From Peptoclostridium sp965368085 (lineage in GTDB: Bacteria > Bacillota > Clostridia > Peptostreptococcales > Peptostreptococcaceae): a stretch of 61,069 nucleotides of DNA. The notes beneath the pieces are model-generated. The model saw nothing but the letters and a program-made list of their open reading frames with translations, was not told the origin of the DNA and ran no database searches. The stretch spans positions 1-61,069 of the forward strand of contig CBDULP010000014.1 of assembly GCA_965368085.1 (NCBI GenBank), given 5' to 3'. This document shows, piece by piece, positions 44,929 through 53,355 of the stretch; position 1 is the stretch's first letter; each line of letters starts with the position of its first letter. Both the position numbers and the translations under genes were made by a program.

Positions 44929-45773
44929 AATGAACTCACCTTTTTATTCATTATCTCCGCATTTAAGCTGACTTCTATCCTTCTGTTTATGTCTATGGGT
45001 TTTGCAAGCTCCAAGTTTAATATCTTATTTATTATAAGATATTTAAAAATAGATACGCCTGTTCCCTGATTCAGCATCAGATCCCTGTCAAAACCGCTGG
45101 ATATTGTTCTTATGCTTTCTTTTTTATCTATCAATCTCCTTGTATATTCTAAAATAACATCCTCAAGCATGTCTTTGTCTATTTCCCTGAGTGCATCAAT
45201 GTCTTCCAAGTCATAATAACTGTGGACGTAACTTATATTTCTCGCCAATACCTTGTGTATTTCTTCTTCTGTCACTATACCCCAATCTATGCCTTGCTTT
45301 TGCCAGTATCTTTTCTCTATTTCAAACTTTTCTAATACTCTCCTGTCAAGCAGTTCTTCTTTCGGCTTTATTGTTCTTGCCAACTCTATAAGTTCGCCGT
45401 TTCCGCTTTTCTTAGTCACTAGAAAGTCCGTTGTCATAACTATATGCTCACCAGTCTTTGGATTTTTAGGATGCTTTATACCTGCCTCACTTGCTATCAA
45501 AATAGTCTCTTCTATTGGAAGCAGTGGAAACTGCTCTCTTATGTCAGCAATATTGTCTGAGTACTCCAGCATATAGAAATAATCCCTTTCCATATCTGAT
45601 AAAAACTCATGTTGCCTGCCCGTTTTAATTCCTTTAAGCCTTGTTGCCCTTCCCAGTGACGGCACATCCTGTATGAAAAGCCACGGCTTGTAATCCTTTC
45701 CTATCCCTTGGCCCCTGCCTTCCTTTATGAGCTTATCTATTTTACTCTCCAAATTTCTCTTTCTTTTGGCCAT
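44925..45773 (-). CDS. tnsA: TnsA, 5'-end endonuclease of the Tn7 transposase
   Basis: A 282-aa restriction-enzyme-like nuclease that cuts the 5' ends, allowing cut-and-paste. The catalytic residues line up with Tn7 TnsA (E63, D114, K132): E62 in SDMERDYF, D116 in TTDFL and K136/K138 in TIKPK. The C-terminal domain (from about 170) should bind TnsC. The start at 45773 (MAKRKRN) is preceded by GAGGTGA, which is buried in a 45-nt hairpin between the right-end TnsB sites and the gene. First gene of the tns operon. Confidence 0.93.
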   Translation of the reverse strand: MAKRKRNLESKIDKLIKEGRGQGIGKDYKPWLFIQDVPSLGRATRLKGIKTGRQHEFLSDMERDYFYMLEYSDNIADIREQFPLLPIEETILIASEAGIKHPKNPKTGEHIVMTTDFLVTKKSGNGELIELARTIKPKEELLDRRVLEKFEIEKRYWQKQGIDWGIVTEEEIHKVLARNISYVHSYYDLEDIDALREIDKDMLEDVILEYTRRLIDKKESIRTISSGFDRDLMLNQGTGVSIFKYLIINKILNLELAKPIDINRRIEVSLNAEIMNKKVSSL

Positions 45774-45820
45774 AAAAAAATCACCTCTTTGTAGTAATTA
45801 CTACCACAAAAAGGTGATTT
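45774..45820 (-). promoter_or_regulatory. Hairpin that sequesters the tnsA ribosome site
   Basis: RNA-sense AAAATCACCT pairs perfectly with AGGTGATTTT, which contains the ribosome site, and the loop holds the palindrome GTAGTAATTACTAC. The ATG follows directly. Two diverged fossil copies keep the shape. The role, reduced translation or a protein operator, is inferred. Confidence 0.65.
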
Positions 45821-45906
45821 TGATTCAACTTTGTTATAAACGATCTAACTTTATTTTAAATGATTCGACTTTGTTTTAAATGATTTAACTTTGTTTTAAA
45901 GCTACA
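45821..45906. repeat. Transposon right end with four abutting TnsB-type sites
   Basis: Four head-to-tail 20-bp units lie at 45881-45900, 45861-45880, 45841-45860 and 45821-45840. Read from the end they are TTTAAAACAAAGTTAAATCA and close variants, followed outward by the terminal TGTAGC. Tn7 has the same four overlapping sites in its right end. Confidence 0.92.
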
Positions 45907-45990
45907 AAAAATATTTTTGTGAAATATTACCTATTCAACCGTAACAGATTTGGCTAAATTTTTCGGCTTATCCACGTCGCATCCTCTCAT
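45907..45990 (-). other. attTn7: insertion point and TnsD recognition region in glmS
   Basis: The 24 bp between the element and the glmS stop codon plus the end of glmS. The glmS C-terminus here (DVDKPKNLAKSVTVE) is the conserved segment whose codons TnsD proteins read. Confidence 0.8.
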
Positions 45991-47757
45991 GACAGAAACA
46001 TGGTATGCCATTAGCTGAAGAGGTATTACAGTAAGTATGCTTGCCAGAATATCGTCAACATTAGGTATGTAGAATACCCTGTCCGCAACCTTTTCAACTT
46101 CCGTATTTCCTTCCTGTGCTATTGCTATTACAAAAGCTCCTCTTGCCTTTACTTCCTTCATGTTCGAAACAGTCTTTTCAAACAGCTTCTCCTGACTTGC
46201 TATTCCGATTACAGGAGTTCCTTCCTCTATAAGGGCTATTGTTCCGTGCTTTAGCTCTCCCGCAGCAAAAGCCTCAGTGTGCATGTAAGAGACCTCCTTC
46301 ATCTTGAGAGATCCTTCCATTGCTGTATTGTAGTCAAGTCCTCTTCCTATGAAGAAGCCGTTATGCTTTTCCACTATCTCTTGTGCTATTTCAACTATCT
46401 TTGAATCCTGGTCTATTATCTGCTGAACCTTACCCGATGTAAGTTTTATTTCTTCTATCATTCTCTTGTATTCAGCCATATCTATTCTTCCCGTCATAAG
46501 AGCCATATGAAGCGCTATCATGTAGAACGAAACAAGCTGGGTAGTGTACGCCTTTGTAGATGCAACAGCTATTTCAGGTCCTGCCCATGTGTAGAACACA
46601 TCGTCAGACTCTCTTGCTATTGATGATCCAAGCACATTTGTTATCGAAAGTATCCTTGCGCCTTTCTTTTTCGCTTCCCTTAGAGCCGCAAGTGTATCAA
46701 GCGTCTCTCCGGACTGGCTTACTATTATAACAAGTGTGTTCTCGTCCACAAACGGGTCCCTGTATCTGAATTCCGAAGCTATGTCGACTTCCACTGGTAC
46801 CTTCACAAGCTTTTCTATTGCGTATCTTCCCACAAGTCCCGCATGATATGCCGTCCCGCATGCTATTATATATACCTTGCTTATATTTTCAATGTCTTCT
46901 TTTGTAAGATGTATGTCATCAAGCTTTATAAGGCCGTTTTCATCAAGCCTCTTTGTAAGAGTCTCTTTTATACCCCTAGGCTGTTCATGTATCTCCTTTA
47001 GCATAAAGTGTTCATATCCGCCCTTGGATGCCGCCTCCACATCCCACTCGACATTCATTACATCCTTTGTAACAGGCTTTTGGTCACAGTCATAAATCTG
47101 AACGCCTTCCTTTGTAAGCACCACTACCTCACCATCGTCTATGAGGTGAACCTTTCTAGTGTAGCTAAGCAGCGCAGGTATGTCTGAAGCTATAAAGTTT
47201 TCAGACTCCCCAAGACCTACAACCAAAGGACTGTCTTTTCTTGCCGCTATAAGTCTTTCCGGTTCGTCCTTTGATATTGCACCTATTGCATAGGCCCCTC
47301 TTACATCCTTTAGCACCTTACAAAGGGCATCAAAAAGATCTCCGTCATAATAATAGTCCAAAAGGTGTGCTAAAACCTCTGTGTCGGTTTCAGATTTGAA
47401 ACTGTATCCCTTTTCAATAAGCTCCTCTTTAAGCTGCATGTAGTTTTCTATTATACCGTTATGTACAACAGCTATACTTTCATTCATATTGTAGTGAGGA
47501 TGCGAGTTTTCATCTGAAGGTGCCCCATGAGTCGCCCATCTTGTATGTCCTATTCCAAGGTTTCCTAACACGGGGTTTTTGTCAAGATCCTGCTCCAGCA
47601 CCGAAAGCCTTCCCTTGTATTTTCTTATCACGAGATCGCTGCCAGTGTTTACTGCAACTCCCGAAGAGTCATATCCTCTGTATTCAAGCTTTGCAAGTCC
47701 ATCCATTATTACCTCTGTTGCATGTCTGTTTCCAATGTAACCTACTATTCCACACAT
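45931..47757 (-). CDS. glmS: Glutamine-fructose-6-phosphate aminotransferase
   Basis: A 608-aa enzyme that makes glucosamine-6-phosphate from fructose-6-phosphate and glutamine, the first step to UDP-GlcNAc for peptidoglycan. The N-terminal glutaminase has the nucleophile Cys2 (MCGIVGYIG), and two SIS sugar-isomerase domains follow (SQSGETLDTLAAL near 350 and GRGLDYNTAMEG near 475). The C-terminus NLAKSVTVE is complete. It is preceded by a glmS ribozyme, so its mRNA is probably self-cleaved at high GlcN6P, and by a hairpin on its ribosome site. The Tn7-like element lies just behind it. Confidence 0.97.
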   Translation of the reverse strand: MCGIVGYIGNRHATEVIMDGLAKLEYRGYDSSGVAVNTGSDLVIRKYKGRLSVLEQDLDKNPVLGNLGIGHTRWATHGAPSDENSHPHYNMNESIAVVHNGIIENYMQLKEELIEKGYSFKSETDTEVLAHLLDYYYDGDLFDALCKVLKDVRGAYAIGAISKDEPERLIAARKDSPLVVGLGESENFIASDIPALLSYTRKVHLIDDGEVVVLTKEGVQIYDCDQKPVTKDVMNVEWDVEAASKGGYEHFMLKEIHEQPRGIKETLTKRLDENGLIKLDDIHLTKEDIENISKVYIIACGTAYHAGLVGRYAIEKLVKVPVEVDIASEFRYRDPFVDENTLVIIVSQSGETLDTLAALREAKKKGARILSITNVLGSSIARESDDVFYTWAGPEIAVASTKAYTTQLVSFYMIALHMALMTGRIDMAEYKRMIEEIKLTSGKVQQIIDQDSKIVEIAQEIVEKHNGFFIGRGLDYNTAMEGSLKMKEVSYMHTEAFAAGELKHGTIALIEEGTPVIGIASQEKLFEKTVSNMKEVKARGAFVIAIAQEGNTEVEKVADRVFYIPNVDDILASILTVIPLQLMAYHVSVMRGCDVDKPKNLAKSVTVE

Positions 47758-47767
47758 AATTAAAATC

Positions 47768-47799
47768 CTCCTTAAAAAATATATTGTATATTTAAGGAG
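47768..47799 (-). promoter_or_regulatory. Hairpin covering the glmS ribosome site
   Basis: RNA-sense CTCCTTAAA pairs perfectly with TTTAAGGAG, which is the glmS ribosome site (AAGGAGG), 9 bp with an AT-rich loop. It lies between the ribozyme and the start codon. Confidence 0.55.
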
Positions 47800-47804
47800 A
47801 AAAT

Positions 47805-47955
47805 CAGCTTCACAAGGCCTTTTTTGTCCCCCTGATCACTCAAGGGTTTTGTAAAGCCATGACGGTGTGATACCGTTGGGAAATCCGCCGATATTTCGAT
47901 ACTCCCAAATCCTCGTCAACTTGCTAATTTACTGCAAGCCCCGGCGCTATGCAGC
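47805..47955 (-). ncRNA. glmS ribozyme: glmS ribozyme (GlcN6P-responsive riboswitch)
   Basis: The RNA-sense strand contains the conserved core in order: AGCGCC after the cleavage site, GACGAGGATTTGGGAG, TATCGAAATATCGGCGGATT and TCCCAACGG, then the P3/P4 helices. Cleavage is expected between 47948 and 47947, just before GCGCC. When glucosamine-6-phosphate binds, the ribozyme cuts the glmS mRNA and triggers its decay. Confidence 0.9.
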
Positions 47956-47975
47956 CTCATGGCCGCATTTAAATT

Positions 47976-49322
47976 TTATGCCAATTTCGACTCTATTGTC
48001 TCTGCAAGTCCCTTGGCTAAATTCATTAGCTGACTTTCTTCTTCTCCTTCAAGCATTACCCTGACTAAAGGCTCTGTTCCAGAAGGTCTTATCAGAACCC
48101 TTCCGTTGCCTTTCATCATTTCCTCTATCTTTTGTATCTCTTTCTTTATTAAATCATCATTCATGTACGAAAACTTATTTTCGTTTTTTACCTTTGCATT
48201 TACAAGCACCTGCGGGTATATTGTCATCATGCCTGCAAGTGATGAAAGGCTCTTTTCGCTTGATTTTACTATCGATGCCAGCACAATTGAGCTCAGGACC
48301 CCGTCCCCAGTGGTATTGTAGTCAAGGAATATTAAGTGGCCTGACTGCTCGCCCCCAAGATTATACCCTTTATTTAACATTTCTTCAAGTACATATCTAT
48401 CTCCGACTTTTGTCTGCTCAATACTTATTCCCTTTTCCTTGGCAACCTTGTGAAGACCTATATTACTCATAACAGTGACTACCAGGGTGTCCTTTTTAAG
48501 TTTTCCCTTCTTTTTCATGTCGGCTGCACATATGGCCATTATGTGGTCTCCATTGACTATCTCGCCTTTTTCATCCACAGCTATAAGTCTGTCCGCATCA
48601 CCGTCATATGCAAGCCCTATATGAGCTCCGACTTCAACAACCTTTTCGCAAAGTGACTTTGGATGGGTTGAGCCGCATGAAACGTTTATGTTTGTGCCAT
48701 TTGGAGATGCGCTTATCACATGTACATCTGCCCCTAATTCTGAAAACACAAGCGGTGCGACCTCAAAAGCGGCTCCGTTAGCGCAGTCAAGCACGACCTT
48801 CATGCCCTCAAGGCTTTCTCCAGTAATCGATTTAAGATAGTCTGCATACTCCCTTACAGCACTCGTATTTGTGCTTTTGTATCCAACTTTATCACCTACG
48901 GGTATGTAATCTATTTTACCCAAATCTTCCACTATGCTTTCAATTTCAAGCTCTATTTCATCTGAAAGCTTGTAGCCTTCATTGCTGAAAAACTTTATTC
49001 CATTGTATTCAAAAGGATTGTGAGATGCTGATATTACAACTCCACAGTCTGCATCGTACTTTCTTGTAAGGTATGCAACTGCAGGGGTAGGCACAACCCC
49101 AAGGGATATAACATTTGCGCCTTCCGACATAAGCCCTGCTGAAAGCGCGGATTCAAGCATGTCGCCTGAAATCCTAGTGTCCATTCCGACTACTACCTTT
49201 ATTCCCTCTTTACCTTTTCCAAGAACATATGCCCCTGCCTTGCCCAGTCTGTATGCAAGCTCGCAGGTAAGCTCTTTGTTGGCAACTCCCCTTACTCCAT
49301 CTGTTCCAAAAAGCTTTCTCAT
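47976..49322 (-). CDS. glmM: Phosphoglucosamine mutase
   Basis: A 448-aa enzyme that converts glucosamine-6-phosphate to glucosamine-1-phosphate. I start it at 49322 (MRKLFGTDG), the usual N-terminus, rather than 7 codons earlier. The phosphoserine loop is VVISASHNPFEYNG (Ser100), the metal site YDGDADRLI and the sugar-phosphate loop RPSGTEP. It lies upstream of glmS on the same strand, so both UDP-GlcNAc steps may be co-transcribed, with the ribozyme between them. In many Firmicutes glmM follows cdaR directly; here the vor/buk genes lie between. Confidence 0.96.
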   Translation of the reverse strand: MRKLFGTDGVRGVANKELTCELAYRLGKAGAYVLGKGKEGIKVVVGMDTRISGDMLESALSAGLMSEGANVISLGVVPTPAVAYLTRKYDADCGVVISASHNPFEYNGIKFFSNEGYKLSDEIELEIESIVEDLGKIDYIPVGDKVGYKSTNTSAVREYADYLKSITGESLEGMKVVLDCANGAAFEVAPLVFSELGADVHVISASPNGTNINVSCGSTHPKSLCEKVVEVGAHIGLAYDGDADRLIAVDEKGEIVNGDHIMAICAADMKKKGKLKKDTLVVTVMSNIGLHKVAKEKGISIEQTKVGDRYVLEEMLNKGYNLGGEQSGHLIFLDYNTTGDGVLSSIVLASIVKSSEKSLSSLAGMMTIYPQVLVNAKVKNENKFSYMNDDLIKKEIQKIEEMMKGNGRVLIRPSGTEPLVRVMLEGEEESQLMNLAKGLAETIESKLA

Positions 49323-49359
49323 AATAGAAATTTCTCCCTTCAAATTGCAAAAAAAAATA

Positions 49360-49384
49360 ATAAAGGGATGTAAAATCCCTTTAT
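49360..49384 (-). terminator. Intrinsic terminator after the YitT gene
   Basis: Perfect 10-bp stem ATAAAGGGAT/ATCCCTTTAT with a 5-nt loop and a long T-run on the minus strand. Confidence 0.85.
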
Positions 49385-49517
49385 ATATTTTACCACAATT
49401 TAACGTTCCGTTCCATATAAAGCCCCATTTATAATATAACTTTCACATGGGTTTAAACCTGTATTTTTCAATATGTCTATTCAAAACATCTATATGTCTA
49501 TGCCTTCTAGAGACATT

Positions 49518-50357
49518 CTATATGAAACTTTCCTTAAAACCCCTTCCTTTCACCTCTGTAGCCTCGTTTACGCTCATAAATGCGCATTCATCCACACTGT
49601 CCACAATTTCCATCATCTTAGGAAGTTCATTGGAACTTATTATTGTGTATATTACCTTTTGAGATGTCTTGCTGTATCCGCCTTCTCCCTGAAGGAATGT
49701 GACTCCCCTTCCTATTTTGGCCATTATCTGATTTGATATTTCCTCAGACTTGTCTGATATTATCATTATTGATTTTTTCTTATCCAGCATTATCTGTATT
49801 CTATCCACAACCTGATATGCCACATACATCGATATTAAGGTATACATGGCCTTTTCCGCGCCGAATATTATGCTTCCAAAGCTCACTATTACACAATTGG
49901 AAATCATCAAAGTGGTACCTAGATTCGCATTCCATTTCTTCTTTACATATGTAGCAACTATGTCAGTTCCGCCCTGTGAACATTTGCTCTTGAACGTTAT
50001 TCCCATTCCCACTCCGTTTATTATTCCCCCAAACACTGCGCTTAATATTATATCGTCAACGCCAATGCTTTTGGATATGTTAGCGGTTGCAATTAGCATC
50101 ATTGAGAATATGAACATGTTGAAGAAACTGTATACTGTAAAATCCTTGTCAAGCTTCTTGTAAGATACCAAAAATAGCGGTATGTTCACAAGCAGCACCA
50201 CAATCCCTATTTTGACTCCGAATGAAGCATTTAGGAGTATTGCAATTCCACTCACCCCTCCACTTAAAAGATGGTGTGGCACTAAGAAACCATTTATAGC
50301 TATCGCACAAAATGTGCTTCCAATTATCATTCCTAATATTCTGAGCAAGGTGAACAT
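49518..50357 (-). CDS. YitT-family membrane protein (DUF2179)
   Basis: A 279-aa protein with five to six membrane helices in the first ~185 residues (features such as GFLVPHHLLSGGVSGIAILL and FKSKCSQGGTDIVATYVKK are diagnostic) and a C-terminal soluble DUF2179 domain with MIISDKSEEI and TFLQGEGGYS. I prefer the ATG at 50357, 9 nt after AGGAG; the ATG at 50366 touches the ribosome site. The function of the family is not settled; transport has been suggested. Confidence 0.9.
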   Translation of the reverse strand: MFTLLRILGMIIGSTFCAIAINGFLVPHHLLSGGVSGIAILLNASFGVKIGIVVLLVNIPLFLVSYKKLDKDFTVYSFFNMFIFSMMLIATANISKSIGVDDIILSAVFGGIINGVGMGITFKSKCSQGGTDIVATYVKKKWNANLGTTLMISNCVIVSFGSIIFGAEKAMYTLISMYVAYQVVDRIQIMLDKKKSIMIISDKSEEISNQIMAKIGRGVTFLQGEGGYSKTSQKVIYTIISSNELPKMMEIVDSVDECAFMSVNEATEVKGRGFKESFI

Positions 50358-50366
50358 AACATTCAT

Positions 50367-50900
50367 CTCCTTTTTACAAGCCTGCCTTTGCAGGAAATCT
50401 TGCCATTTTCAGGGTTTCGTTGAATTATAAAGTAACTTCTTTCAAATGGTATACAAGTATCTCCGTATTACACCCGTTGAAATCACTAATGTTTTGCACA
50501 TTGATTATATACCCGCCGTATAAATTTTGCAACTTTTAATTCATTATATGCATAATTATTTTTTTATAATTCATGAGATGAATGTTTTATTTTTTTAACT
50601 TCATATTCAATATCTCCTTTTTTGCCAACGCCATGCAAACAGGCAGCGCCAGTTTGGTATAATTGGATACGAGTCAGACAATTGAAATTTTTTTAATCTG
50701 TCAATCACAGCATTGCACTTCAAAATATACAATCGTCATGCTATATCTGCTGCATATTCTTCATTTATAAAAACAGATTTATAGATTCCAGTCATATATC
50801 GCATGTCATATTCCACCTGCACAGTGCCAAATTGAATATGTTTTTGCCAATTAATGCAAAAAATATGCTCTGAAATCCTCTATATGTAAGGAAGTTTTTC
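50367..50900. other. Intergenic stretch without recognisable features
   Basis: About 530 bp between the YitT gene and the end of the vor operon. AT-rich, with no open frame that looks coding, no tRNA and no riboswitch I recognise. The YitT promoter should be in its left part. Confidence 0.4.
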
Positions 50901-50907
50901 TATTCAA

Positions 50908-50940
50908 TAAAAAAAGCAGCCTGCAAATTGCAGGCTGCCT
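50908..50940 (-). terminator. Terminator of the vor operon
   Basis: Stem GCAGCCTGC/GCAGGCTGC (extendable by AA/TT) followed by TTTTTTTATTG on the minus strand. Confidence 0.88.
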
Positions 50941-50964
50941 ATGTTTAAAAGGTTTATTGTTTTA

Positions 50965-51519
50965 TTATTTAGCAGCTACTTTTATAGCCTCTTGTCCTTT
51001 TTTAATAGCTTCTGTGTTAAGCGGTATGAATTTCTCTTTGCTTGGTCCGAAAACCTTTTTGAAGGCTTCAAGCACTGAGTCAGTTGCAACTATGCCAGTT
51101 ACTTCAAGGTATGCACCAAGCATAACCATGTTTGCAACCTTAGGGTTTCCAAGCTCTGTAGCTATGTCGTTGCATGGTACGTAGTAAACTTCAACATCGT
51201 CTCTTTCAACCTTTTGGCTTATAAGAGAAGAGTTTATGAATATCTTTCCTCCTGGAGCAACGTCTTTTTCAAACTTCACTAGTGAAGGAAGGTTCATAAT
51301 TACAGCAGTAGTTGCATCGTTAGTTATTATCGGAGATCCAACCGGCTGATCAGATACTATAACAGAGCAGTTTGCAGTACCTCCACGCATTTCTGGTCCA
51401 TATGATGGAAGCCAAGAAACCTCTTTCTTTTCAAGCATTCCTGCATAAGTTAAAAGCATTCCAAGGGACATAACTCCCTGTCCACCAAATCCGGCAGAAA
51501 TTATCTTTTCAGTTGCCAT
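50965..51519 (-). CDS. 2-oxoacid:ferredoxin oxidoreductase, gamma subunit (VOR/KOR type)
   Basis: A 184-aa subunit with the typical N-terminal GFGGQGVMSLGMLL and MRGGTANCSVIVS. It binds the catalytic core and participates in CoA handling. Last gene of the delta-alpha-beta-gamma operon, 1 bp after the beta gene. Together with neighbouring ptb/buk genes, the complex most likely oxidises branched-chain 2-oxoacids to acyl-CoA and reduces ferredoxin. Confidence 0.9.
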   Translation of the reverse strand: MATEKIISAGFGGQGVMSLGMLLTYAGMLEKKEVSWLPSYGPEMRGGTANCSVIVSDQPVGSPIITNDATTAVIMNLPSLVKFEKDVAPGGKIFINSSLISQKVERDDVEVYYVPCNDIATELGNPKVANMVMLGAYLEVTGIVATDSVLEAFKKVFGPSKEKFIPLNTEAIKKGQEAIKVAAK

Positions 51520-51520
51520 A

Positions 51521-52276
51521 TTATTTTACCTCCTCTTCTTTGTCTGGGTCTCTAAAGTTTCCAAGTGGGTAATATGGAATCATGTTGTCTTCCAGCCATT
51601 TTAGAGAGTCTAGTGGATGAAGTCCCCAGTTAGTTGGGCATGTAGAAAGAACCTCAACTATACCAAATCCCTTTCCAGCAAGCTGAATTTCAAAAGCTTT
51701 CTTTATAGCTTTTTTAGCTTTTCTTACATTTGCAGGGTTGTGTACAGAAACTCTCTCTACAAATGCTGCTCCATGAAGAGTCGAAAGCATTTCAGATACC
51801 TTTATAGGATATCCGCAGTGATCTACATCTCTTCCGTATGGAGAAGTTGTAGCCTTTTGTCCTGGAAGAGTTGTTGGCGCCATTTGTCCACCAGTCATTC
51901 CGTATATAGCGTTGTTTACAAATATAGTAGTTATCTTCTCTCCTCTTGCTGCAGCGTGAACTATTTCAGCCGCACCTATAGAAGCAAGGTCTCCGTCACC
52001 TTGGTAAGTGAATACTACTTTGTCAGGATGAACTCTTTTTACACCTGTCGCAACAGCTGGAGCTCTACCGTGAGCCGCCTCGTGCATATCGCAGTTGAAA
52101 TATTTATATGCAAGAACCGAGCATCCAACTGGAGCAACACCTATAGCGTCTCCTAATACGTCAAGTTCTTCTAAAACTTCTGCTACTAGTCTGTGGATTA
52201 TACCGTGAGTACATCCTGGACAGTAGTGAGTTTGCATTTCAGTAAGTCCGTTAGTTTTTTTGAATGCCACTGCCAT
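51521..52276 (-). CDS. 2-oxoacid:ferredoxin oxidoreductase, beta subunit (thiamine-PP binding)
   Basis: A 251-aa subunit. The thiamine-diphosphate motif is GDGDLASIGAAEIVHAAAR followed by FVNNAIYGMTGGQ. The Cys pair in HYCPGCTHG near residue 20 belongs to the family. The stop codon of the alpha gene overlaps its start by 1 nt, so translation is coupled. The substrate range (2-ketoisovalerate versus 2-oxoglutarate) is inferred from the alpha subunit and context. Confidence 0.92.
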   Translation of the reverse strand: MAVAFKKTNGLTEMQTHYCPGCTHGIIHRLVAEVLEELDVLGDAIGVAPVGCSVLAYKYFNCDMHEAAHGRAPAVATGVKRVHPDKVVFTYQGDGDLASIGAAEIVHAAARGEKITTIFVNNAIYGMTGGQMAPTTLPGQKATTSPYGRDVDHCGYPIKVSEMLSTLHGAAFVERVSVHNPANVRKAKKAIKKAFEIQLAGKGFGIVEVLSTCPTNWGLHPLDSLKWLEDNMIPYYPLGNFRDPDKEEEVK

Positions 52277-53334
52277 TATTTCGCACCTCCTATTACCTCA
52301 AGAGCCTTAGCTTTTATGTCTTTTGGCTCTGGAATCATTCCGCCTGTTCTTCCGTAGAAAGATACTGGCCATCTTCCAGCTGAAGCTATTTGAACGTCTT
52401 CTATCATCTGTCCTGTAGACATTTCAACTACAAGAAGATCCTTAGCATTTGGTATTTCATCAAATGCCTTGAATGGGAAAGGCCATATAGTCTGAGGTCT
52501 TATAAGTCCGGCCTTAACACCTTCAGCTCTTAGCTCTTCTATAACGTTTTTAGTTATTCTTGAAGTCGTTCCATAAGCTACGAATACAATTTCTGCATCT
52601 TCAGTCTTGTACATTTCACATCTTACTTCGTTCTTCTCTATTTCAGCATATTTCTTTTCAAGCTTTAGACAGTGGTCCTCAAGTTCTTGTGGATCAAGGT
52701 ATAGAGAGTTTATTATGTTAGGCTTTCTATCTCCCTTAGTTCCAGTTGTAGCCCAGTCTTTTGCAGGAAGCTCTCTCTTTACTGGAGCTTTGAATTCAAC
52801 AGGCTCCATCATCTGACCTATCATACCGTCTCCAACAACCATAACAGGTGTTCTGTAGAAGTCGGCAACTTCGAAAGCTTCCATTGTCATATCAACAGCC
52901 TCTTGTATAGAAGCAGGTGCGAAAACTGGAGTTCTGTAGTCTCCGTTTCCTCCTCCTCTTGTAGACATGAAGTAGTCTGCCTGTGAAGGCTGTATTCCAC
53001 CTAGTCCTGGGCCACCTCTCATCATGTTAACCACAACGCAAGGAAGCTCTGATCCTACTAGATAAGTTATTCCCTCTTGCTTAAGAGCGATTCCTGGAGA
53101 AGAAGACGAAGTCATTGTTCTCGCTCCGGCACCTGCTCCACCATATATCATATTTACAGCTGATACTTCCGATTCAGCTTGAAGGAATACTCCTCCTACC
53201 TTAGGAAGTTCTCTTGCCATGTACTCAGGAATTTCATTTTGTGGAGTTATAGGGTATCCGAAGAAATATTTACAGCCAGCTTCTATAGCTGCTTTAGCTA
53301 CGGCTTCGTTTCCCTTCATCAAAATCTTAGCCAT
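52276..53334 (-). CDS. vorB: 2-ketoisovalerate ferredoxin oxidoreductase, alpha subunit VorB
   Basis: A 352-aa pyrimidine-binding/transketolase-like subunit. It starts MAKILMKGNEAVAKAAIEAG and contains FGYPITPQNEIPEYMA, the usual VorB sequence, and later GGPGLGGIQPSQADYFMS. The complex converts 3-methyl-2-oxobutanoate and similar 2-oxoacids with CoA to acyl-CoA, CO2 and reduced ferredoxin. It follows the ferredoxin-like subunit by 21 bp. The buk/ptb genes upstream give it a clear place in valine/leucine/isoleucine fermentation. Confidence 0.92.
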   Translation of the reverse strand: MAKILMKGNEAVAKAAIEAGCKYFFGYPITPQNEIPEYMARELPKVGGVFLQAESEVSAVNMIYGGAGAGARTMTSSSSPGIALKQEGITYLVGSELPCVVVNMMRGGPGLGGIQPSQADYFMSTRGGGNGDYRTPVFAPASIQEAVDMTMEAFEVADFYRTPVMVVGDGMIGQMMEPVEFKAPVKRELPAKDWATTGTKGDRKPNIINSLYLDPQELEDHCLKLEKKYAEIEKNEVRCEMYKTEDAEIVFVAYGTTSRITKNVIEELRAEGVKAGLIRPQTIWPFPFKAFDEIPNAKDLLVVEMSTGQMIEDVQIASAGRWPVSFYGRTGGMIPEPKDIKAKALEVIGGAK

Positions 53335-53355
53335 TTTATAAGTTCCTCCCTTTAA

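Larger units (their letters stand above)
26086..45906 (-). mobile_element. Complete Tn7-family transposon at attTn7
   Basis: The element is 19,821 bp. Its ends are TGTAGC (26086) and GCTACA (45906), and the terminal 20 bp of both ends are identical as inverted repeats. The right end lies 24 bp after the glmS stop codon, the classical Tn7 site. It carries tnsA, tnsB, tnsC, tniQ/tnsD and tnsE, so both glmS-directed and TnsE-type (replication/plasmid) targeting should be possible. All cargo genes are on the same strand. The expected 5-bp target duplication is not seen (AAAAA right, ATTAC left). No cas genes or CRISPR repeats are present. Confidence 0.93.

Noticed and set aside
26086..45906. CRISPR-associated Tn7-like transposon
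   Set aside because: No cas gene, no repeat-spacer array and no Cas12k or Cascade proteins; TnsD and TnsE explain targeting.
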